Source of the DNA: Pseudoalteromonas galatheae
GTDB taxonomy: Bacteria; Pseudomonadota; Gammaproteobacteria; Enterobacterales; Alteromonadaceae
Assembly (NCBI RefSeq): GCF_005886105.2
Contig: NZ_PNCO02000001.1
Coordinates: forward strand, 3,997,466 to 4,061,465
Direction: 5' to 3'
DNA: 64,000 bases
Shown piece by piece: positions 46,340 to 57,333 of this stretch; the first letter of the stretch is position 1; each line of letters begins with the position of its first letter. The notes under the pieces are model-generated. The model was given only the letters and a program-made list of their open reading frames with translations, was not told the DNA's origin and did no database searches. The position numbers were made by a program, and so were the translations under genes.

Positions 46340-48355
46340 ATGAAGCTCAACCCAAAACAAGACGAAGCGGTAAAATATATCAGTGGTCCATGCCTTGTAT
46401 TGGCAGGGGCGGGCTCAGGTAAAACCCGGGTTATTACCAATAAAATTGCCTACCTAGTGCAGCAGTGTGAATACAAAGCAAAGAATATCGCAGCGGTCAC
46501 CTTTACCAACAAAGCGGCGAAAGAAATGCGTGAACGGGTGGCACAAACTTTGGGCAAGCAAGAAGCTAAGGGTTTGTGGGTGTCGACATTCCATACATTA
46601 GGGCTGGAAATCATTAAAAAAGAGGTCAAGACCTTAGGTTATAAACCCGGCTTTTCCTTGTTTGATGATCAAGACACCAATCAGTTGTTGAGTGAACTCA
46701 CTGAAAAAGAACTTGAGCGTGATAAAGACTTACTCAACTTGCTAAAGATGCAGATTGGTAACTGGAAGAATGAGCTTATTTTGCCAGAGCGCGCTATTCG
46801 AGAAGCGCGAGAGCCACAAAAAGCGCTATTCGCTCAGCTTTATGCGCGTTATCAAACGCAGTTGCGTGCTTACAATGCGTTAGACTTTGACGATCTTATT
46901 ATGATCCCAACTTTGCTTTTGAATCAGTCGGTTGATGTGAGAGAGCGCTGGCAGCAACGTTTCCGCTATTTGCTGGTGGATGAGTATCAAGATACCAATA
47001 CCAGCCAGTATCAGTTAGTGAAGCTGCTAGTTGGTGAGCGCGCACGTTTTACTGTGGTTGGCGACGATGATCAGTCTATCTATTCATGGCGTGGCGCTAA
47101 ACCGCAAAACTTGGTGCTGCTGAGCAAAGACTTTCCGGGTTTGAGGCTTATCAAGCTAGAGCAGAACTATCGTAGTGCAGGTCGTATCCTAAAGGCCGCA
47201 AATATTCTTATTGCTAATAATCCCCATGAATTTGATAAACAGCTGTTTAGTGAGCTGGGGTATGGCGACCCGATCCGGGTGATAGCGACTCGTGACGAAG
47301 AACATGAAGCAGAGCGTGTGGTCGCAGAGATCATTTCACACAAGTTTATGAAACGTACCAGCTATCGCGACTATGCATTGCTCTATCGCGGTAATCACCA
47401 AGCTCGAGTGTTTGAAAAGGCACTCATGACCAACCGTATTCCATACAAAATTAGTGGCGGTATGTCGTTCTTTGCACGCAGTGAAATAAAAGACATCATG
47501 GCTTATTTACGATTCCTAGTGAACCAAGATGATGACAACGCATTTTTACGTATCGTCAATACCCCAAGGCGTGAGATTGGTCCTGTGACATTAGAAAAGC
47601 TAGGTAGCTTTGCCAACGAACGCCATATCAGTCTATTTGCTGCGTGTTTTGAGTCAGAGCTCGCGGAACGTTTGGCGGGTCGTGGCTTAAATGCATTGAT
47701 GGGGTTTGCGCGCTGGGTGGTTGAGCTTTCCGACCGAGCAACCCGCGGAGATACCTTGGAAGCGGTAAAAGATATGATCCGAGAAATTAATTACGAAGCG
47801 TATCTTTACGAGTCATCACCAAGTGCAAAAGCTGCGGAAATGCGGATGAAAAACGTATCAGAATTATATCGTTGGATAAGTGATATGCTCACGGGAGACG
47901 CAGATAACCCCGCTATGACACTGCCAGAAGTGGTAAGCAAACTCACATTAAGAGATATGCTTGAGCGCAATGAAGAGGAAGATGACTCAGACGCAGTACA
48001 GTTATTGACGCTGCATGCGTCTAAAGGTCTCGAGTATCCACACGTATTTATGGTGGGGATGGAAGAAGGCTTGTTACCTCATCAAACGAGTATTGATGAA
48101 GACAATGTCGAAGAAGAGCGGCGTTTGGCTTACGTTGGCATAACTCGCGCTCAGCAAACCTTAACTTTGACCTATACCAAGAGTCGTCGTCAATTTGGCG
48201 AGCAGATCACCCCTGAGTTAAGTCGTTTTGTACAAGAGTTGCCTCAAGATGATTTACAAATTGAAGGAAAAAAGCCTGTGGCGACACAGGCAGAGCGAAT
48301 GGAAAAAGGTAAGTCTAACGTTGCGAATTTACGGGCTATGCTAAGACGGGACTGA
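46340..48355 (+). CDS. rep: ATP-dependent DNA helicase Rep
   Basis: This superfamily 1A 3'-5' helicase restarts replication and displaces proteins ahead of forks. The 671 residues contain Walker [15 protein letters not shown] (near 22), [14 protein letters not shown], Walker [26 protein letters not shown] and [17 protein letters not shown]. coli Rep is 673 residues. Its 3' end overlaps the convergent GGDEF gene by 15 bp. Confidence 0.97.
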   Translation: MKLNPKQDEAVKYISGPCLVLAGAGSGKTRVITNKIAYLVQQCEYKAKNIAAVTFTNKAAKEMRERVAQTLGKQEAKGLWVSTFHTLGLEIIKKEVKTLGYKPGFSLFDDQDTNQLLSELTEKELERDKDLLNLLKMQIGNWKNELILPERAIREAREPQKALFAQLYARYQTQLRAYNALDFDDLIMIPTLLLNQSVDVRERWQQRFRYLLVDEYQDTNTSQYQLVKLLVGERARFTVVGDDDQSIYSWRGAKPQNLVLLSKDFPGLRLIKLEQNYRSAGRILKAANILIANNPHEFDKQLFSELGYGDPIRVIATRDEEHEAERVVAEIISHKFMKRTSYRDYALLYRGNHQARVFEKALMTNRIPYKISGGMSFFARSEIKDIMAYLRFLVNQDDDNAFLRIVNTPRREIGPVTLEKLGSFANERHISLFAACFESELAERLAGRGLNALMGFARWVVELSDRATRGDTLEAVKDMIREINYEAYLYESSPSAKAAEMRMKNVSELYRWISDMLTGDADNPAMTLPEVVSKLTLRDMLERNEEEDDSDAVQLLTLHASKGLEYPHVFMVGMEEGLLPHQTSIDEDNVEEERRLAYVGITRAQQTLTLTYTKSRRQFGEQITPELSRFVQELPQDDLQIEGKKPVATQAERMEKGKSNVANLRAMLRRD

Positions 48356-50911
48356 TTCGTTATCGAGGTTTTGGATAAAGGCTTTACGTCCTTTGTTTTT
48401 GTCCAGCATCTGCTGTTTACCAAAGAACAACTGCAAGCCGTGCTTTTCCAGTAAGCTTCTAAAGTTTAAAATCGCAGGACCTCTGGCGATGACTTTAACA
48501 CTTTTCACCTTAGTAACGGCTAAGATCCCTTGTAATTGAACTTCATAGCTCGTTTGCTGTAAGACGCGTTTACTAAACGTCGAGCTTAATAATAGATAAG
48601 TAAAATCGACTTGACTGATCAGGGTGAGATCGCAGCGATCTTTACCAAAATTATTCAAGCCAATAGGGATCCCCATATCGGCTAAGGTTCTGAGGTTTAA
48701 TATCTGCTGGCTAGACGCAAAGCGAATTTCGCTCTCTTCGAAGAGCAAGCAAAGAGCTTTTTCTTGTCGTTTAAGTTGCTGCTTTAGCGCGTCAAAATGT
48801 GCGCTTTCTAATAACATTGCAGAGCAACCAAATAGCATATCTTCATCACGGCTATGAGTTATTTCTTGGGCTTTGTTAAGCAGGTGCAGCTCAATTTCAA
48901 GCAGCTGAGATTTTTCCGCTGCAAACTTTTTCAGAATATCAAAACTCGTACTACCTAATACCGGATGTTCGCCAAAGGCTTCCAAAAATCCAATTGGCTG
49001 AGCGTTATCTGACCAGTTTACGATTTCTGTGCAGCGGAAGTGGGTAGGGAGCTTATCTAAGTGATGCTGCTCTTGCTGTTTATGACCGTTTGAGCTCGCG
49101 GTAAGTAGCGGGTGATAAAATTCATATCTGCCACGACCTGCATTCTTGGCATAGTACATTGCAGCATCGGCATCTCTGATAATTTCATCGGTGTTACGAT
49201 ATAATTTATTACTATAGGTAATGCCAATACTGGCACCACTTTGCATACACACACCCTTTAAACAGAAAGGTTGTTGCATGACTTTAATGATACGTTTAGC
49301 GACATCTTCCGCCTGCTGACGATCAGTTAGGTGATCGAGTAGGATCACAAACTCATCACCAGCAAGTCTTGCTAGTAAGTCGTGTTCACGAATACATTCG
49401 GAGAATGACTGAGCGACCCATACTAGAAATTGATCACCAGCTTGGTGGCCTAGTTCATCATTAATGTCTTTAAACTTATCTAAATCGATAAAAAGAACGG
49501 CAAAATTATCTTCGGGATATCGGTGATGCTTTTTCAGCGTTTTTTCGAGCTGAGTTAAAAACAAACTGCGATTGGGTAGACCTGTGAGCGAGTCGTGATG
49601 GGCATCATGATAAAGCTGCTGTTCAATTTTTTTACGTTCCTCCATCTGCATCTGCAGATGTAAGTTGGTTTGTTGTAGCTCTTTCGTTTTCTCTGCCACA
49701 CGGTGTTCTAACTGTTGATGACTAATCTTGAGTGCTTGATTTGCCAAATGGGTTTGCAATACGGTAGCGATCTGATTCGATACAAAAGAGATAAGCTCGA
49801 CATCATCATAATTAAACTCGTATTTATGATCATAAGCCTGACATGCGATCAAACCAATGACGCCAGTGGCCGTTTTTAATGGGGCACCAAGCCAACTTGT
49901 TGCTGCGAGTTTGTGGTTATAGCCAGCTGGGCGCTCTACCGTACCATCGAGTGCAAGGGCTTTGGCGCGTATACTGTCTATTAGCTGGCTTTGTTCTGTT
50001 CGAATAACTAGCTCACTATATCCTTTTGCAAAAGGACGAGGCTTATAGCTCGTTTTTTCATCAATGTGATATGGAAAGGTAAGCCAATTCTTTTCTGTAT
50101 CGTATAAAGCGATATAAAGGTTGTCAGCAAAGGTGATGGAGCGAATAATATCATGAACTTGCTGGTAAACGTCGTCAATATCAGAGAACTGAGTTGCTAG
50201 CTCTGAGATTTTAAATAAGATTTGCTGTCTTTCTAAAGCACGCTTGCGATTTTCTATTTCTTTATTTAGTGCTTCATTGCTTTGCATTAGCGCTCGAGTA
50301 CGGATTTTCACTTCAGACTCTAACAACTCACGCTTTTTAACCCGCTCAATAGCGGTCGCTAAATACAGTGACATGACCTCAAGTAATTCAATTTGGTCAT
50401 CGCTGTAGGCCTGATCTGCAAGATAGCTTTGTGACACCATAACGCCAATAATCGCACCATCGCGATAGATAGGTACTCCCACCCAGTGCTCTGCTTGGCT
50501 ACCCATTATTTTAAAGTCACCAGCTTTCGCCCGAGCTAGCATATTGTCTTTGGTGAGGTATACGGTTTCACCGGACTTAAATACAAAGCCCGTCACACCA
50601 TCTTTAAAGTGATGTGCTTCATGAAGTGGAACAGATATTCCGTCTTTTTCATCGACAAAATAAGATAACTCTAGTGCCTGAGTAAAACGATTTTGTAATA
50701 CCACATAAAAGCTTTTACTAGGCAAATATTGAGAGAGAATATTATGAATTGCTGGGTACAACAGGGTTAACTCAGCAACAGTGCTCGCCTGTTCTGATAA
50801 TTGAATTAATGTGTATTGAAGTTGAGACTTTCTTTTATACTTTTTAAGTAAAGACTCTAATCTGGCGGTTCGCCGAGATAGTCTCCTAACCTGTTGTGAT
50901 GGCTCTTCCAA
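48341..50911 (-). CDS. GAF-GAF-GGDEF protein with degenerate EAL region
   Basis: The 856-residue cytosolic protein starts with a coiled coil and has GAF-type domains at about 25-190 and 245-395. A second coiled coil and a GGDEF domain (about 435-605, [14 protein letters not shown], active loop LAGDEFV) follow. A C-terminal region (about 640-850) resembles EAL folds but lacks the EAL motif and metal ligands. AGDEF can support diguanylate cyclase activity in other proteins, so it is probably a cyclase with an inactive EAL-like tail. No membrane segments are seen. The ligands of the GAF domains are unknown. Confidence 0.85.
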   Translation of the reverse strand: MEEPSQQVRRLSRRTARLESLLKKYKRKSQLQYTLIQLSEQASTVAELTLLYPAIHNILSQYLPSKSFYVVLQNRFTQALELSYFVDEKDGISVPLHEAHHFKDGVTGFVFKSGETVYLTKDNMLARAKAGDFKIMGSQAEHWVGVPIYRDGAIIGVMVSQSYLADQAYSDDQIELLEVMSLYLATAIERVKKRELLESEVKIRTRALMQSNEALNKEIENRKRALERQQILFKISELATQFSDIDDVYQQVHDIIRSITFADNLYIALYDTEKNWLTFPYHIDEKTSYKPRPFAKGYSELVIRTEQSQLIDSIRAKALALDGTVERPAGYNHKLAATSWLGAPLKTATGVIGLIACQAYDHKYEFNYDDVELISFVSNQIATVLQTHLANQALKISHQQLEHRVAEKTKELQQTNLHLQMQMEERKKIEQQLYHDAHHDSLTGLPNRSLFLTQLEKTLKKHHRYPEDNFAVLFIDLDKFKDINDELGHQAGDQFLVWVAQSFSECIREHDLLARLAGDEFVILLDHLTDRQQAEDVAKRIIKVMQQPFCLKGVCMQSGASIGITYSNKLYRNTDEIIRDADAAMYYAKNAGRGRYEFYHPLLTASSNGHKQQEQHHLDKLPTHFRCTEIVNWSDNAQPIGFLEAFGEHPVLGSTSFDILKKFAAEKSQLLEIELHLLNKAQEITHSRDEDMLFGCSAMLLESAHFDALKQQLKRQEKALCLLFEESEIRFASSQQILNLRTLADMGIPIGLNNFGKDRCDLTLISQVDFTYLLLSSTFSKRVLQQTSYEVQLQGILAVTKVKSVKVIARGPAILNFRSLLEKHGLQLFFGKQQMLDKNKGRKAFIQNLDNESVPS

Positions 50912-51064
50912 TGACGAAACCAGTTCTTATTGTTGTTTAATTATTGAGCTTAATAGTTTCACTTTTAGCTGTAGTGGTCAAGTGTAAATTTTTCTTTCTT
51001 CGTAGGTGAACAAGACAGAATTTTCGCCATGTTAAAGGCGCTTTTATATGTCTATGAAAGAGGT

Positions 51065-51093
51065 GAAAATGCAGCGTTTTACGCTGCATTTTC
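51065..51093 (-). terminator. Terminator of the cytochrome c5 gene
   Basis: GAAAATGCAGCG and CGCTGCATTTTC form a perfect 12-bp stem with A/T tracts on both sides. On the minus strand it follows the cytochrome gene stop by about 35 bp. Confidence 0.85.
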
Positions 51094-51129
51094 AATAACC
51101 ATTTCGGTTTCAGTCTGTAACCAAAATAT

Positions 51130-51522
51130 TTATTGCTTCGTCATGAAGTCAATTGCTGCTGCAATCTCATCATCAGAACAGTCCATGCACGTACCACGAG
51201 GAGGCATCGCATTGAAGCCGTTAATAGCATGGTCTAATAGCACGTCAGAGCCTTTTGCTAGACGAGGAGCCCAATCGTCAGCTGTTTTTGGTGCGCCCAG
51301 TGCGCCTGTGCCGTGACAAGCAAAACATGCTGCTTGATAAACCTGCTCACCTGAGCGAGGACCTGATGGTTCGGCTTCTGCTGCACTTTCAGCGCCAGCT
51401 AAATATACTGAGCCGATAGGCTGAAGACGTTTTTTAATCGCTTCTTCAGTTAGAGAATTGTCGTATGGTTGCGCAACTGCGGCTGTTGATAGCAATAAAA
51501 GTGCTGCTGAAAGTTTTTTCAT
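51130..51522 (-). CDS. Cytochrome c5 family protein
   Basis: The 130-residue periplasmic monohaem cytochrome has a signal peptide (MKKLSAALLLLSTAAVA), a haem site CFACHGTG (near residue 70) and an axial Met in FNAMPPRGTC. A CMDC pair near the C-terminus is characteristic of cytochrome c5. It probably shuttles electrons to a terminal oxidase. It is a single gene. Confidence 0.93.
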   Translation of the reverse strand: MKKLSAALLLLSTAAVAQPYDNSLTEEAIKKRLQPIGSVYLAGAESAAEAEPSGPRSGEQVYQAACFACHGTGALGAPKTADDWAPRLAKGSDVLLDHAINGFNAMPPRGTCMDCSDDEIAAAIDFMTKQ

Positions 51523-51767
51523 TTACCTTGCTCACTTCGTTTGAACGTGTTCAATCACGATAATGGATGACGGAATTATCGGGATTATAACGCCACCTGT
51601 TCATTTATAAAACGTAAACTTGAGTATAAATGGTTAAAACCATTAATTTATTGCGTTAGGGCAAGCTTTTTTGCCTAAATTTGCATTAGCGCAAGGCCGA
51701 GATGTGAGTCAGTCGACCTTGACGCATTTTCCTTAATAATACGAGGAAAAACTTGTATCGATCGCTT

Positions 51768-52418
51768 TTATGCCATTTCGATTAACTTAACTACTGCTTT
51801 TTCGATGCCGGTCGCAGCTTCAAGGATTGATGATGCCAGCATATATGCAGGTGTACTAATCACTTTTTCATTGTCATCAACGACGATCTCGGTTACTTCA
51901 CAATCCACGTGTTTTGCACCAAGCGTATTAATTGCCGCTGCAGTATCAACATCATTACCTATGGTTGCGAGTGTACCTGGTGTATGGATATGGGCGATAA
52001 GTGCCGGCGCAATACATAAATAGGCAATAGGTTTTTGCTGGTGATTAAACTCACGACATACGCGTTTTACGCATTCAAGAATCGTAGAGTCTGCGCCTTT
52101 AAAGGCAAAATCGGAAAGGTTTTTTGCTACGCCAAACCCGCCCGGTAGGACCAAAGCGTCGAATTCATCGGCATTTAATGTTTCCAGATCTGCAATTTCT
52201 CCGCGAGCAATACGGGCTGCTTCAACGAGAACATTACGGCGTTCATCTTGTTCTTCACCGCTGATGTGATTGATCACATGGAATTGATCAATATTCGGCG
52301 CAAAGCATTGATAGCTAGCTCCAGCTTTTTCAAGATTGAGTAGAGTCAACACTGACTCGTGGATCTCGGCACCGTCGAAGACACCACAGCCACTTAAAAT
52401 TACCGCTACTTTTTTCAT
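51768..52418 (-). CDS. elbB: Isoprenoid biosynthesis glyoxalase ElbB
   Basis: The 216-residue DJ-1/PfpI superfamily protein begins KKVAVILSGCGVFDGAEIHE and has ALVLPGGFGVAKNLSDFAF and the nucleophile region IAYLCIAPALIAH (Cys near 135). This matches ElbB, reported to have glyoxalase activity. It is divergent from polA across a 432-bp gap with replication-origin-like signals. Confidence 0.93.
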   Translation of the reverse strand: MKKVAVILSGCGVFDGAEIHESVLTLLNLEKAGASYQCFAPNIDQFHVINHISGEEQDERRNVLVEAARIARGEIADLETLNADEFDALVLPGGFGVAKNLSDFAFKGADSTILECVKRVCREFNHQQKPIAYLCIAPALIAHIHTPGTLATIGNDVDTAAAINTLGAKHVDCEVTEIVVDDNEKVISTPAYMLASSILEAATGIEKAVVKLIEMA

Positions 52419-52850
52419 TCACTTCTCCTTTCAATGTCACATCATACGCGCTATATGCATAAAAAGAATTATGCACGAATTAAAAAATTATAAAGGATCT
52501 TCTATGATCTTTGATCAATTGTGTTAGTATACTCCTCCGCTTGAGAAAATCAGGCTATTTTTTACTCACCCAGTTTGTTAAGCGTGACTAAAAAAATTCT
52601 TTATCCACAAAGTGATAAAGATAATAACAAAAAAAAAGGCACAAAAAACGCAAGTAAATCAAGGTTTTAATTCTTACTCTGACTTTTCAATCAAAGTTTC
52701 GGAGCGATTTTTTGTGTTTGTCTACAAAGTTATCCACAGGTGCAGCACGATTTATCTAAATGATGAGATAACGCGAAACTCGTTTTATCATGTGCCTTGT
52801 GGCATCCTTACATTCTACTCCACAAAAGACTAATTTAGGATCCAATATTT
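52419..52850. promoter_or_regulatory. polA upstream region with two DnaA boxes and a GATC cluster
   Basis: Two perfect consensus DnaA boxes (TTATCCACA) lie at 52601-52609 and 52730-52738 in the same orientation. Three GATC sites occur within 21 bp (52496, 52506, 52513) next to AT-rich sequence; GGATCT-TCTATGATCTTTGATC resembles the GATC-rich 13-mers of enterobacterial oriC. No gene is present. It could be an origin-like or DnaA-regulated promoter region. It is called only as a candidate. Confidence 0.5.
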
Positions 52851-55607
52851 ATGTCTCAGATCCCTCAAAATCCGTTGATCTTGGTTGATGGTTCTTCCTA
52901 TCTATTTCGTGCTTATCATGCGCCACCGCATTTAACAAATTCAAGAGGTGAGGCAACTGGTGCGATCTACGGTGTGATAAATATGCTTAAGAGTTTGCTC
53001 AAGCAATATCAACCCAGTCATATGGTAGTAGTCTTCGATGCCAAAGGGCCGACTTTTCGCAACGAAATGTATAGCGAGTATAAAGCACACCGCCCACCTA
53101 TGCCGGATGATCTGAGAACGCAAATTGAGCCCATCCACGAAATAATTAAAGCAATGGGTTTGCCACTGGTAAGTATAAGTGGTGTCGAGGCCGATGACGT
53201 GATCGGTACATTCTCTAAAATAGCGTCGGAGCAGAGTCGCCATGTGCTTATCAGCACTGGGGATAAGGATATGGCGCAATTGGTCAATGAACATGTCACG
53301 TTGATCAATACAATGACGAATACGATCTTAGACCCTGAAGGGGTAGTGGATAAGTTTGGTATTGGTCCTGACTTGATCATCGACTATCTCGCGTTAATGG
53401 GAGATAAGGTCGATAACATTCCGGGTGTACCTGGCGTTGGTGAAAAAACGGCATTGGCGATGCTTCAGGGGTTAGGCTCAATTGATTCGCTTTACGAAAA
53501 CTTAGACAAAATTGCTGACTTAGGTTTTCGTGGCTCGAAAACCATGGCGAAAAAATTAGAGGAACATCAAGAGCAGCTAAGGCTGTCGTACGAGTTAGCC
53601 ACCATTAAGCTGGATTGTGAAGTAGAGCAAGACTTAGAGCAATTTAAGATAGCTGAGATGGATAAAGATCGCTTAATCGAGCTATATGGTCAGTGTGAAT
53701 TTAAGCGTTGGTTAGCTGAACTGCTGGATGGTCAGTCACAAGCTGACATCGTTGATGTGGAGGCTGAAGGGTCGGCTCCAGCAGCGGCACAGGTCGACAC
53801 CCAATACGAGACCATTTTAACAAAAGCGCAGCTTGATGACTGGGTAAATAAGTTAAAAGCGGCCCAGCTCATCGCTTTTGATACTGAAACCACCAGTGTT
53901 AACTATATGCAGGCAGATTTAGTTGGAATGAGCTTTGCCGTTGCACCGGGCGAAGCGGCTTACTTACCAATCAATCACGACTATGTGGGGGCACCTGAGC
54001 AGCTTTCTCAAGATATGGTGTTTGAAGTCATGGCACCGCTACTTGCAGATCCTCAGATCAAAAAAGTGGGTCAAAATTTAAAATATGATCAAAGTGTGCT
54101 TGCTCGTGCAGGCTTAGAGCTGCAGGGGATCGCTTTTGATACTATGTTAGAGTCTTACGTATTTAACAGCGTAGGTACTCGCCACGATATGGACTCCTTG
54201 GCGCTCAAATATTTAGGCCATAAAACCATTAGCTTTGAAGATATCGCAGGCAAAGGTAAAAACCAACTGACCTTTAACCAAATTGAGCTAGAAAAGGCGG
54301 CTCCTTACGCTGCGGAGGATGCTGATATCACGCTGAGACTGCATCAACACCTCTGGCCGTTAATTGAAAAGGAGAATAGCCTTAAGCAGGTGTTTACGGA
54401 GATTGAATTACCGCTGCTGAGCGTACTTTCTCGCATTGAACGCACAGGTGTGCACATCGATGGCGATATGCTAGCGAAACAAAGTATCGAGATTGAAAAA
54501 CGCTTAGGTGAGCTTGAACAACAAGCTTTTGAAATTGCAGGTGAGGAGTTCAACCTGAGTTCAACAAAGCAATTACAAGCGATATTGTTCGACAAACTTG
54601 AGTTGCCAGTGATTAAGAAAACGCCAAAAGGTGCGCCGTCAACGGCTGAAGAAGTGCTACAAGAGTTGGCGCATGATTATCCACTGCCAAAACTTATTAT
54701 TGAACACCGTGGCTTGGCTAAGCTGAAATCAACCTATACAGACAAATTACCAAAATTGGTTAATGCGGATACTGGTCGTGTACACACTTCTTATCATCAA
54801 GCTGTTACGGCAACGGGCCGCCTAAGCTCAAGCGATCCAAACTTGCAGAACATTCCGATCCGTAATGAAGCCGGACGTCGTATTCGTCAGGCATTTGTTG
54901 CTGACAATAATAAACAAATTGTCGCGGCGGATTACAGCCAAATCGAGCTTAGGATCATGGCACATTTGTCACAAGATAAAGGGTTGTTGAGTGCCTTTGC
55001 TGAAGGTAAAGATGTACACAGTGCAACGGCATCAGAAGTGTTTTCCGTGCCGCTTGAGGAAGTAACTTCTGATATGCGCCGCAAAGCCAAAGCAGTTAAC
55101 TTTGGTTTGATCTATGGCATGAGTGCGTTTGGTCTGTCACGTCAGTTAGATATTCCAAGAAATGAAGCGCAACATTATATGGATATGTACTTTGAACGCT
55201 TCCCAGGTGTATTAGAGTATATGGAGCGCACGCGTGAAGAAGCTGCAGATAAAGGGTATGTTGAAACCTTATTCGGTCGCCGCTTGTATCTACCGGATAT
55301 CAATGCGCGTAATGGCGCTCGCAGAAAAGCAGCTGAGCGTGCTGCCATCAACGCACCGATGCAGGGCACTGCGGCGGATATCATCAAAAAAGCGATGATT
55401 AAAGTGGATGAATGGCTACAAGGCTGTGATAGCAATGATATCCAGTTGCTTATGCAAGTGCACGATGAATTAGTGTTTGAAGTACACAGCGACAAAGTTG
55501 CTGAATACAGTGAAAAGATCTGTGAGTTAATGAGCGCAGCGGCAACACTTGATGTACCGTTATTAGTTGAAGCCGACAGTGGTGACAACTGGGAACAAGC
55601 GCACTAG
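52851..55607 (+). CDS. polA: DNA polymerase I
   Basis: The 918 residues contain all three domains. The 5'-3' exonuclease (1 to about 290) has [13 protein letters not shown] and [10 protein letters not shown]. The 3'-5' exonuclease (about 325-515) has [10 protein letters not shown], so proofreading residues are kept. The polymerase has [15 protein letters not shown] (near 695), [14 protein letters not shown] and [10 protein letters not shown] (near 870). E. coli Pol I is 928 residues. Roles are Okazaki fragment processing and repair. A short TAGGAT site precedes the ATG. Confidence 0.98.
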   Translation: MSQIPQNPLILVDGSSYLFRAYHAPPHLTNSRGEATGAIYGVINMLKSLLKQYQPSHMVVVFDAKGPTFRNEMYSEYKAHRPPMPDDLRTQIEPIHEIIKAMGLPLVSISGVEADDVIGTFSKIASEQSRHVLISTGDKDMAQLVNEHVTLINTMTNTILDPEGVVDKFGIGPDLIIDYLALMGDKVDNIPGVPGVGEKTALAMLQGLGSIDSLYENLDKIADLGFRGSKTMAKKLEEHQEQLRLSYELATIKLDCEVEQDLEQFKIAEMDKDRLIELYGQCEFKRWLAELLDGQSQADIVDVEAEGSAPAAAQVDTQYETILTKAQLDDWVNKLKAAQLIAFDTETTSVNYMQADLVGMSFAVAPGEAAYLPINHDYVGAPEQLSQDMVFEVMAPLLADPQIKKVGQNLKYDQSVLARAGLELQGIAFDTMLESYVFNSVGTRHDMDSLALKYLGHKTISFEDIAGKGKNQLTFNQIELEKAAPYAAEDADITLRLHQHLWPLIEKENSLKQVFTEIELPLLSVLSRIERTGVHIDGDMLAKQSIEIEKRLGELEQQAFEIAGEEFNLSSTKQLQAILFDKLELPVIKKTPKGAPSTAEEVLQELAHDYPLPKLIIEHRGLAKLKSTYTDKLPKLVNADTGRVHTSYHQAVTATGRLSSSDPNLQNIPIRNEAGRRIRQAFVADNNKQIVAADYSQIELRIMAHLSQDKGLLSAFAEGKDVHSATASEVFSVPLEEVTSDMRRKAKAVNFGLIYGMSAFGLSRQLDIPRNEAQHYMDMYFERFPGVLEYMERTREEAADKGYVETLFGRRLYLPDINARNGARRKAAERAAINAPMQGTAADIIKKAMIKVDEWLQGCDSNDIQLLMQVHDELVFEVHSDKVAEYSEKICELMSAAATLDVPLLVEADSGDNWEQAH

Positions 55608-55628
55608 TTGAAATAAAAATCTACCCGA

Positions 55629-55660
55629 GTTGCACTAATCAATTAGACTAGTGCAACTTT
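55629..55660 (+). terminator. polA terminator
   Basis: GTTGCACTA (55629-55637) pairs perfectly with TAGTGCAAC (55649-55657) and is followed by a T-rich tract. It lies 22 bp after the polA stop. Confidence 0.85.
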
Positions 55661-55834
55661 ATTCATTTTTGTTTGCAAGTATACACTAGCAGCATAGCGT
55701 CTTAATTTTGTAGCTCCTGTTAATCTCTAGTAACAAAAAACAAATTAACGTTGAAAGTTTATCAAATTGGCTTAAGTTTTGCTTTTTGGTGTTTATTTCT
55801 GGACGTCTATTTGTTAGAGTTCGCGCCGTCCTCA

Positions 55835-55945
55835 TCCTGTAGGACATCCTGTTGATGATGTATCTCTCGAAAGAGGATACAGTGTATTGATAGCTTCTCC
55901 CCAGATTGCTATAGCGGCTCGTAATTTTTACGGGCCGTCTTTTTC
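55835..55945 (+). ncRNA. Candidate small RNA downstream of polA
   Basis: A gene-free stretch ends in a terminator-like hairpin CGGCTCGT/ACGGGCCG (55915-55938) with a T-rich tail. Upstream it has a hairpin TATCTCTC-GAAA-GAGGATA (one bulge, GNRA tetraloop) and a CATCCTGTAGGACATCC block. Candidate promoter elements (TGGACG and TTAGAG-like) lie at about 55801-55822. The position right after polA is where Spot 42 (spf) lies in enterics and vibrios, but I do not recognise the Spot 42 sequence, so homology is not claimed. Confidence 0.6.
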
Positions 55946-55962
55946 TTTTCTCCCCAAAGATG

Positions 55963-56121
55963 ATACCAATTGATGTAACTACCCAATCAATCTACAGGTG
56001 AAACTGTTATTAGCTTCGCTAAAAATTTTTCGTCTAGGATAACTAAATCACAAAATTTTTGCTTGGCTACTAAAGCTATTTTCCCGCTGTAAAATGAATA
56101 TCATGAGCATAAAAGTATTCC
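55963..56121 (-). mobile_element. Diverged MITE-like element, copy 4
   Basis: Starting at ATACCAATTG, the sequence matches the reverse complement of the 160-bp element of the rpsQ array over much of its length: TAAAAATTTTTCGTCTAG, ACTAAATCACAAAATTTTTG and CTACTAAAGCTATTTTCCCGC. Length is about 159 bp. The right end is degraded, so no target duplication can be read. It lies in the polA-yceI intergenic region. Confidence 0.7.
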
Positions 56122-56222
56122 AACATAACGACGAGTTTATGATTAAAGGTTTATTTAATTTGCACTGCGTTTTACACTGAGCGCTCAAATGCAATTCACT
56201 CTCATTTCATAAGGAAGTCGTC

Positions 56223-56792
56223 ATGCTAAAGTACCTTCTTTTAGGTAGTGCACTTATTTCTTCTCAGGCGTTTGCTGCTTGGCAATTCAATCAACAACAA
56301 AGCGATGTTAGCTTTGTGTCTGTGAAACAGACTAGTGTTGCAGAAGTACATCATTTTAAAACGATAGATAGCACACTATCTGCTAAAGGCGAACTTGAGG
56401 TTAATATTGACTTGGCAAGCGTTGAAACGATGATCCCGATCCGTAATGAACGCATGCAAAAGATGCTGTTCAACGTAGCGCAACACCCAAAGGCTAAAGT
56501 TAATGCTGATGTTTCAGAGGTACTTGCTAAACTTAAAGTTGGTACACAAAAAATCAATGATGTAACAGCAACATTGACACTGCATGGTCAGATCCAAAAG
56601 ATCAGCTTAGACTTATTGATAACGAAAAGTGCTAATGGCTTGGTGGTTACGCCAGTACATGCGTTTATTCTCGATTCTAAGCAGTTTGGGTTAGATAAGG
56701 GGATTGAAGCGCTACGAGAAATTGCGGGTCTGAAGACTATCGCGACTAGCGTGCCTGTTAGCTTCAACTTGGTTTTTGATGAACAAAATTGA
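56223..56792 (+). CDS. YceI family exported protein
   Basis: The 189 residues start with a signal peptide (MLKYLLLGSALISSQAFA). It shows the YceI lipocalin-like pattern WQFNQQQSDVSFVSVKQTS near the N-terminus, followed by beta strands with VTATLTLHGQIQKISLDL. YceI domains bind isoprenoid-type lipids in the periplasm; the ligand here is unknown. AAGGAAG precedes the ATG. Its stop overlaps the next gene by 14 bp. Confidence 0.88.
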   Translation: MLKYLLLGSALISSQAFAAWQFNQQQSDVSFVSVKQTSVAEVHHFKTIDSTLSAKGELEVNIDLASVETMIPIRNERMQKMLFNVAQHPKAKVNADVSEVLAKLKVGTQKINDVTATLTLHGQIQKISLDLLITKSANGLVVTPVHAFILDSKQFGLDKGIEALREIAGLKTIATSVPVSFNLVFDEQN

Positions 56793-57309
56793 TGCGTTAA
56801 TCAAACAGTATGTTACGACTCATGCGCCGACCGAAAATTGGTCGGCGCCGTCGTGCGGTTTTTCTGATATCAAAATTGCAGCGGATGGTCGTTGGTTTCA
56901 TCAAGGGCGTGAAATTAAACGGCAATCGCTAGTAGCCTTGTTTGCAAGTGTCTTAACCTTTGATGGTCAACAGTACTGGTTAAAAACCCCAGCAGAAAGT
57001 TGTGAGGTTGAAGTACTTGCTCATCCTTTTATTATCGAGCAATGGCGTTACTGCGATGAAGCATCGGCTTTGGGGTTATCACCTTGTATTATTGCGATAG
57101 ACAATTTAGGTCGTGAGTGGCCCATCTGTGATGTGTTTCCATTGGCGCTTGAGCAAGTTAATGGGGGAGATATTCCATTTCTCACACTCAATTATGGTTT
57201 AACTGCTAGAGTTTCACGAAATGTCTATTATCAGTGGGCTGAATTGCTCGAGGAAGATGAAAAAGGCTTTTATCTGATGTCGGCCAAGACGCGCTTTTAT
57301 CTTAGCTAA
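56779..57309 (+). CDS. DUF1285 family protein
   Basis: The 176-residue cytosolic protein contains the family-typical segment CGFSDIKIAADGRWFHQGREI (residues about 25-45) and a C-terminal YYQWAELLEEDEKGFYLMS. Function is unknown. ATG 56779 is chosen rather than an upstream TTG. It overlaps the yceI-like gene by 14 bp, so the two are likely co-transcribed. It is convergent with engB. Confidence 0.82.
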   Translation: MNKIDALIKQYVTTHAPTENWSAPSCGFSDIKIAADGRWFHQGREIKRQSLVALFASVLTFDGQQYWLKTPAESCEVEVLAHPFIIEQWRYCDEASALGLSPCIIAIDNLGREWPICDVFPLALEQVNGGDIPFLTLNYGLTARVSRNVYYQWAELLEEDEKGFYLMSAKTRFYLS

Positions 57310-57333
57310 GCGCGCCCTGTGTTTACGTTTTGA

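Noticed and set aside
51029..51316. 95-codon plus-strand frame over the cytochrome c5 gene end
   Set aside because: It crosses the terminator and the antisense of the cytochrome gene, and has no family resemblance.
52612..52833. 73-codon frame before polA
   Set aside because: It is AT-rich, overlaps both the second DnaA box and the likely polA promoter, and has no ribosome binding site.
55175..55588. Minus-strand open frame of 137 codons within polA
   Set aside because: It is entirely within the conserved polymerase domain and rich in Ser and Leu, as expected of antisense frames.
55835..55945. Naming the RNA after polA as Spot 42 (spf)
   Set aside because: Position fits but the recognisable Spot 42 sequence is not present, so only an sRNA candidate is reported.
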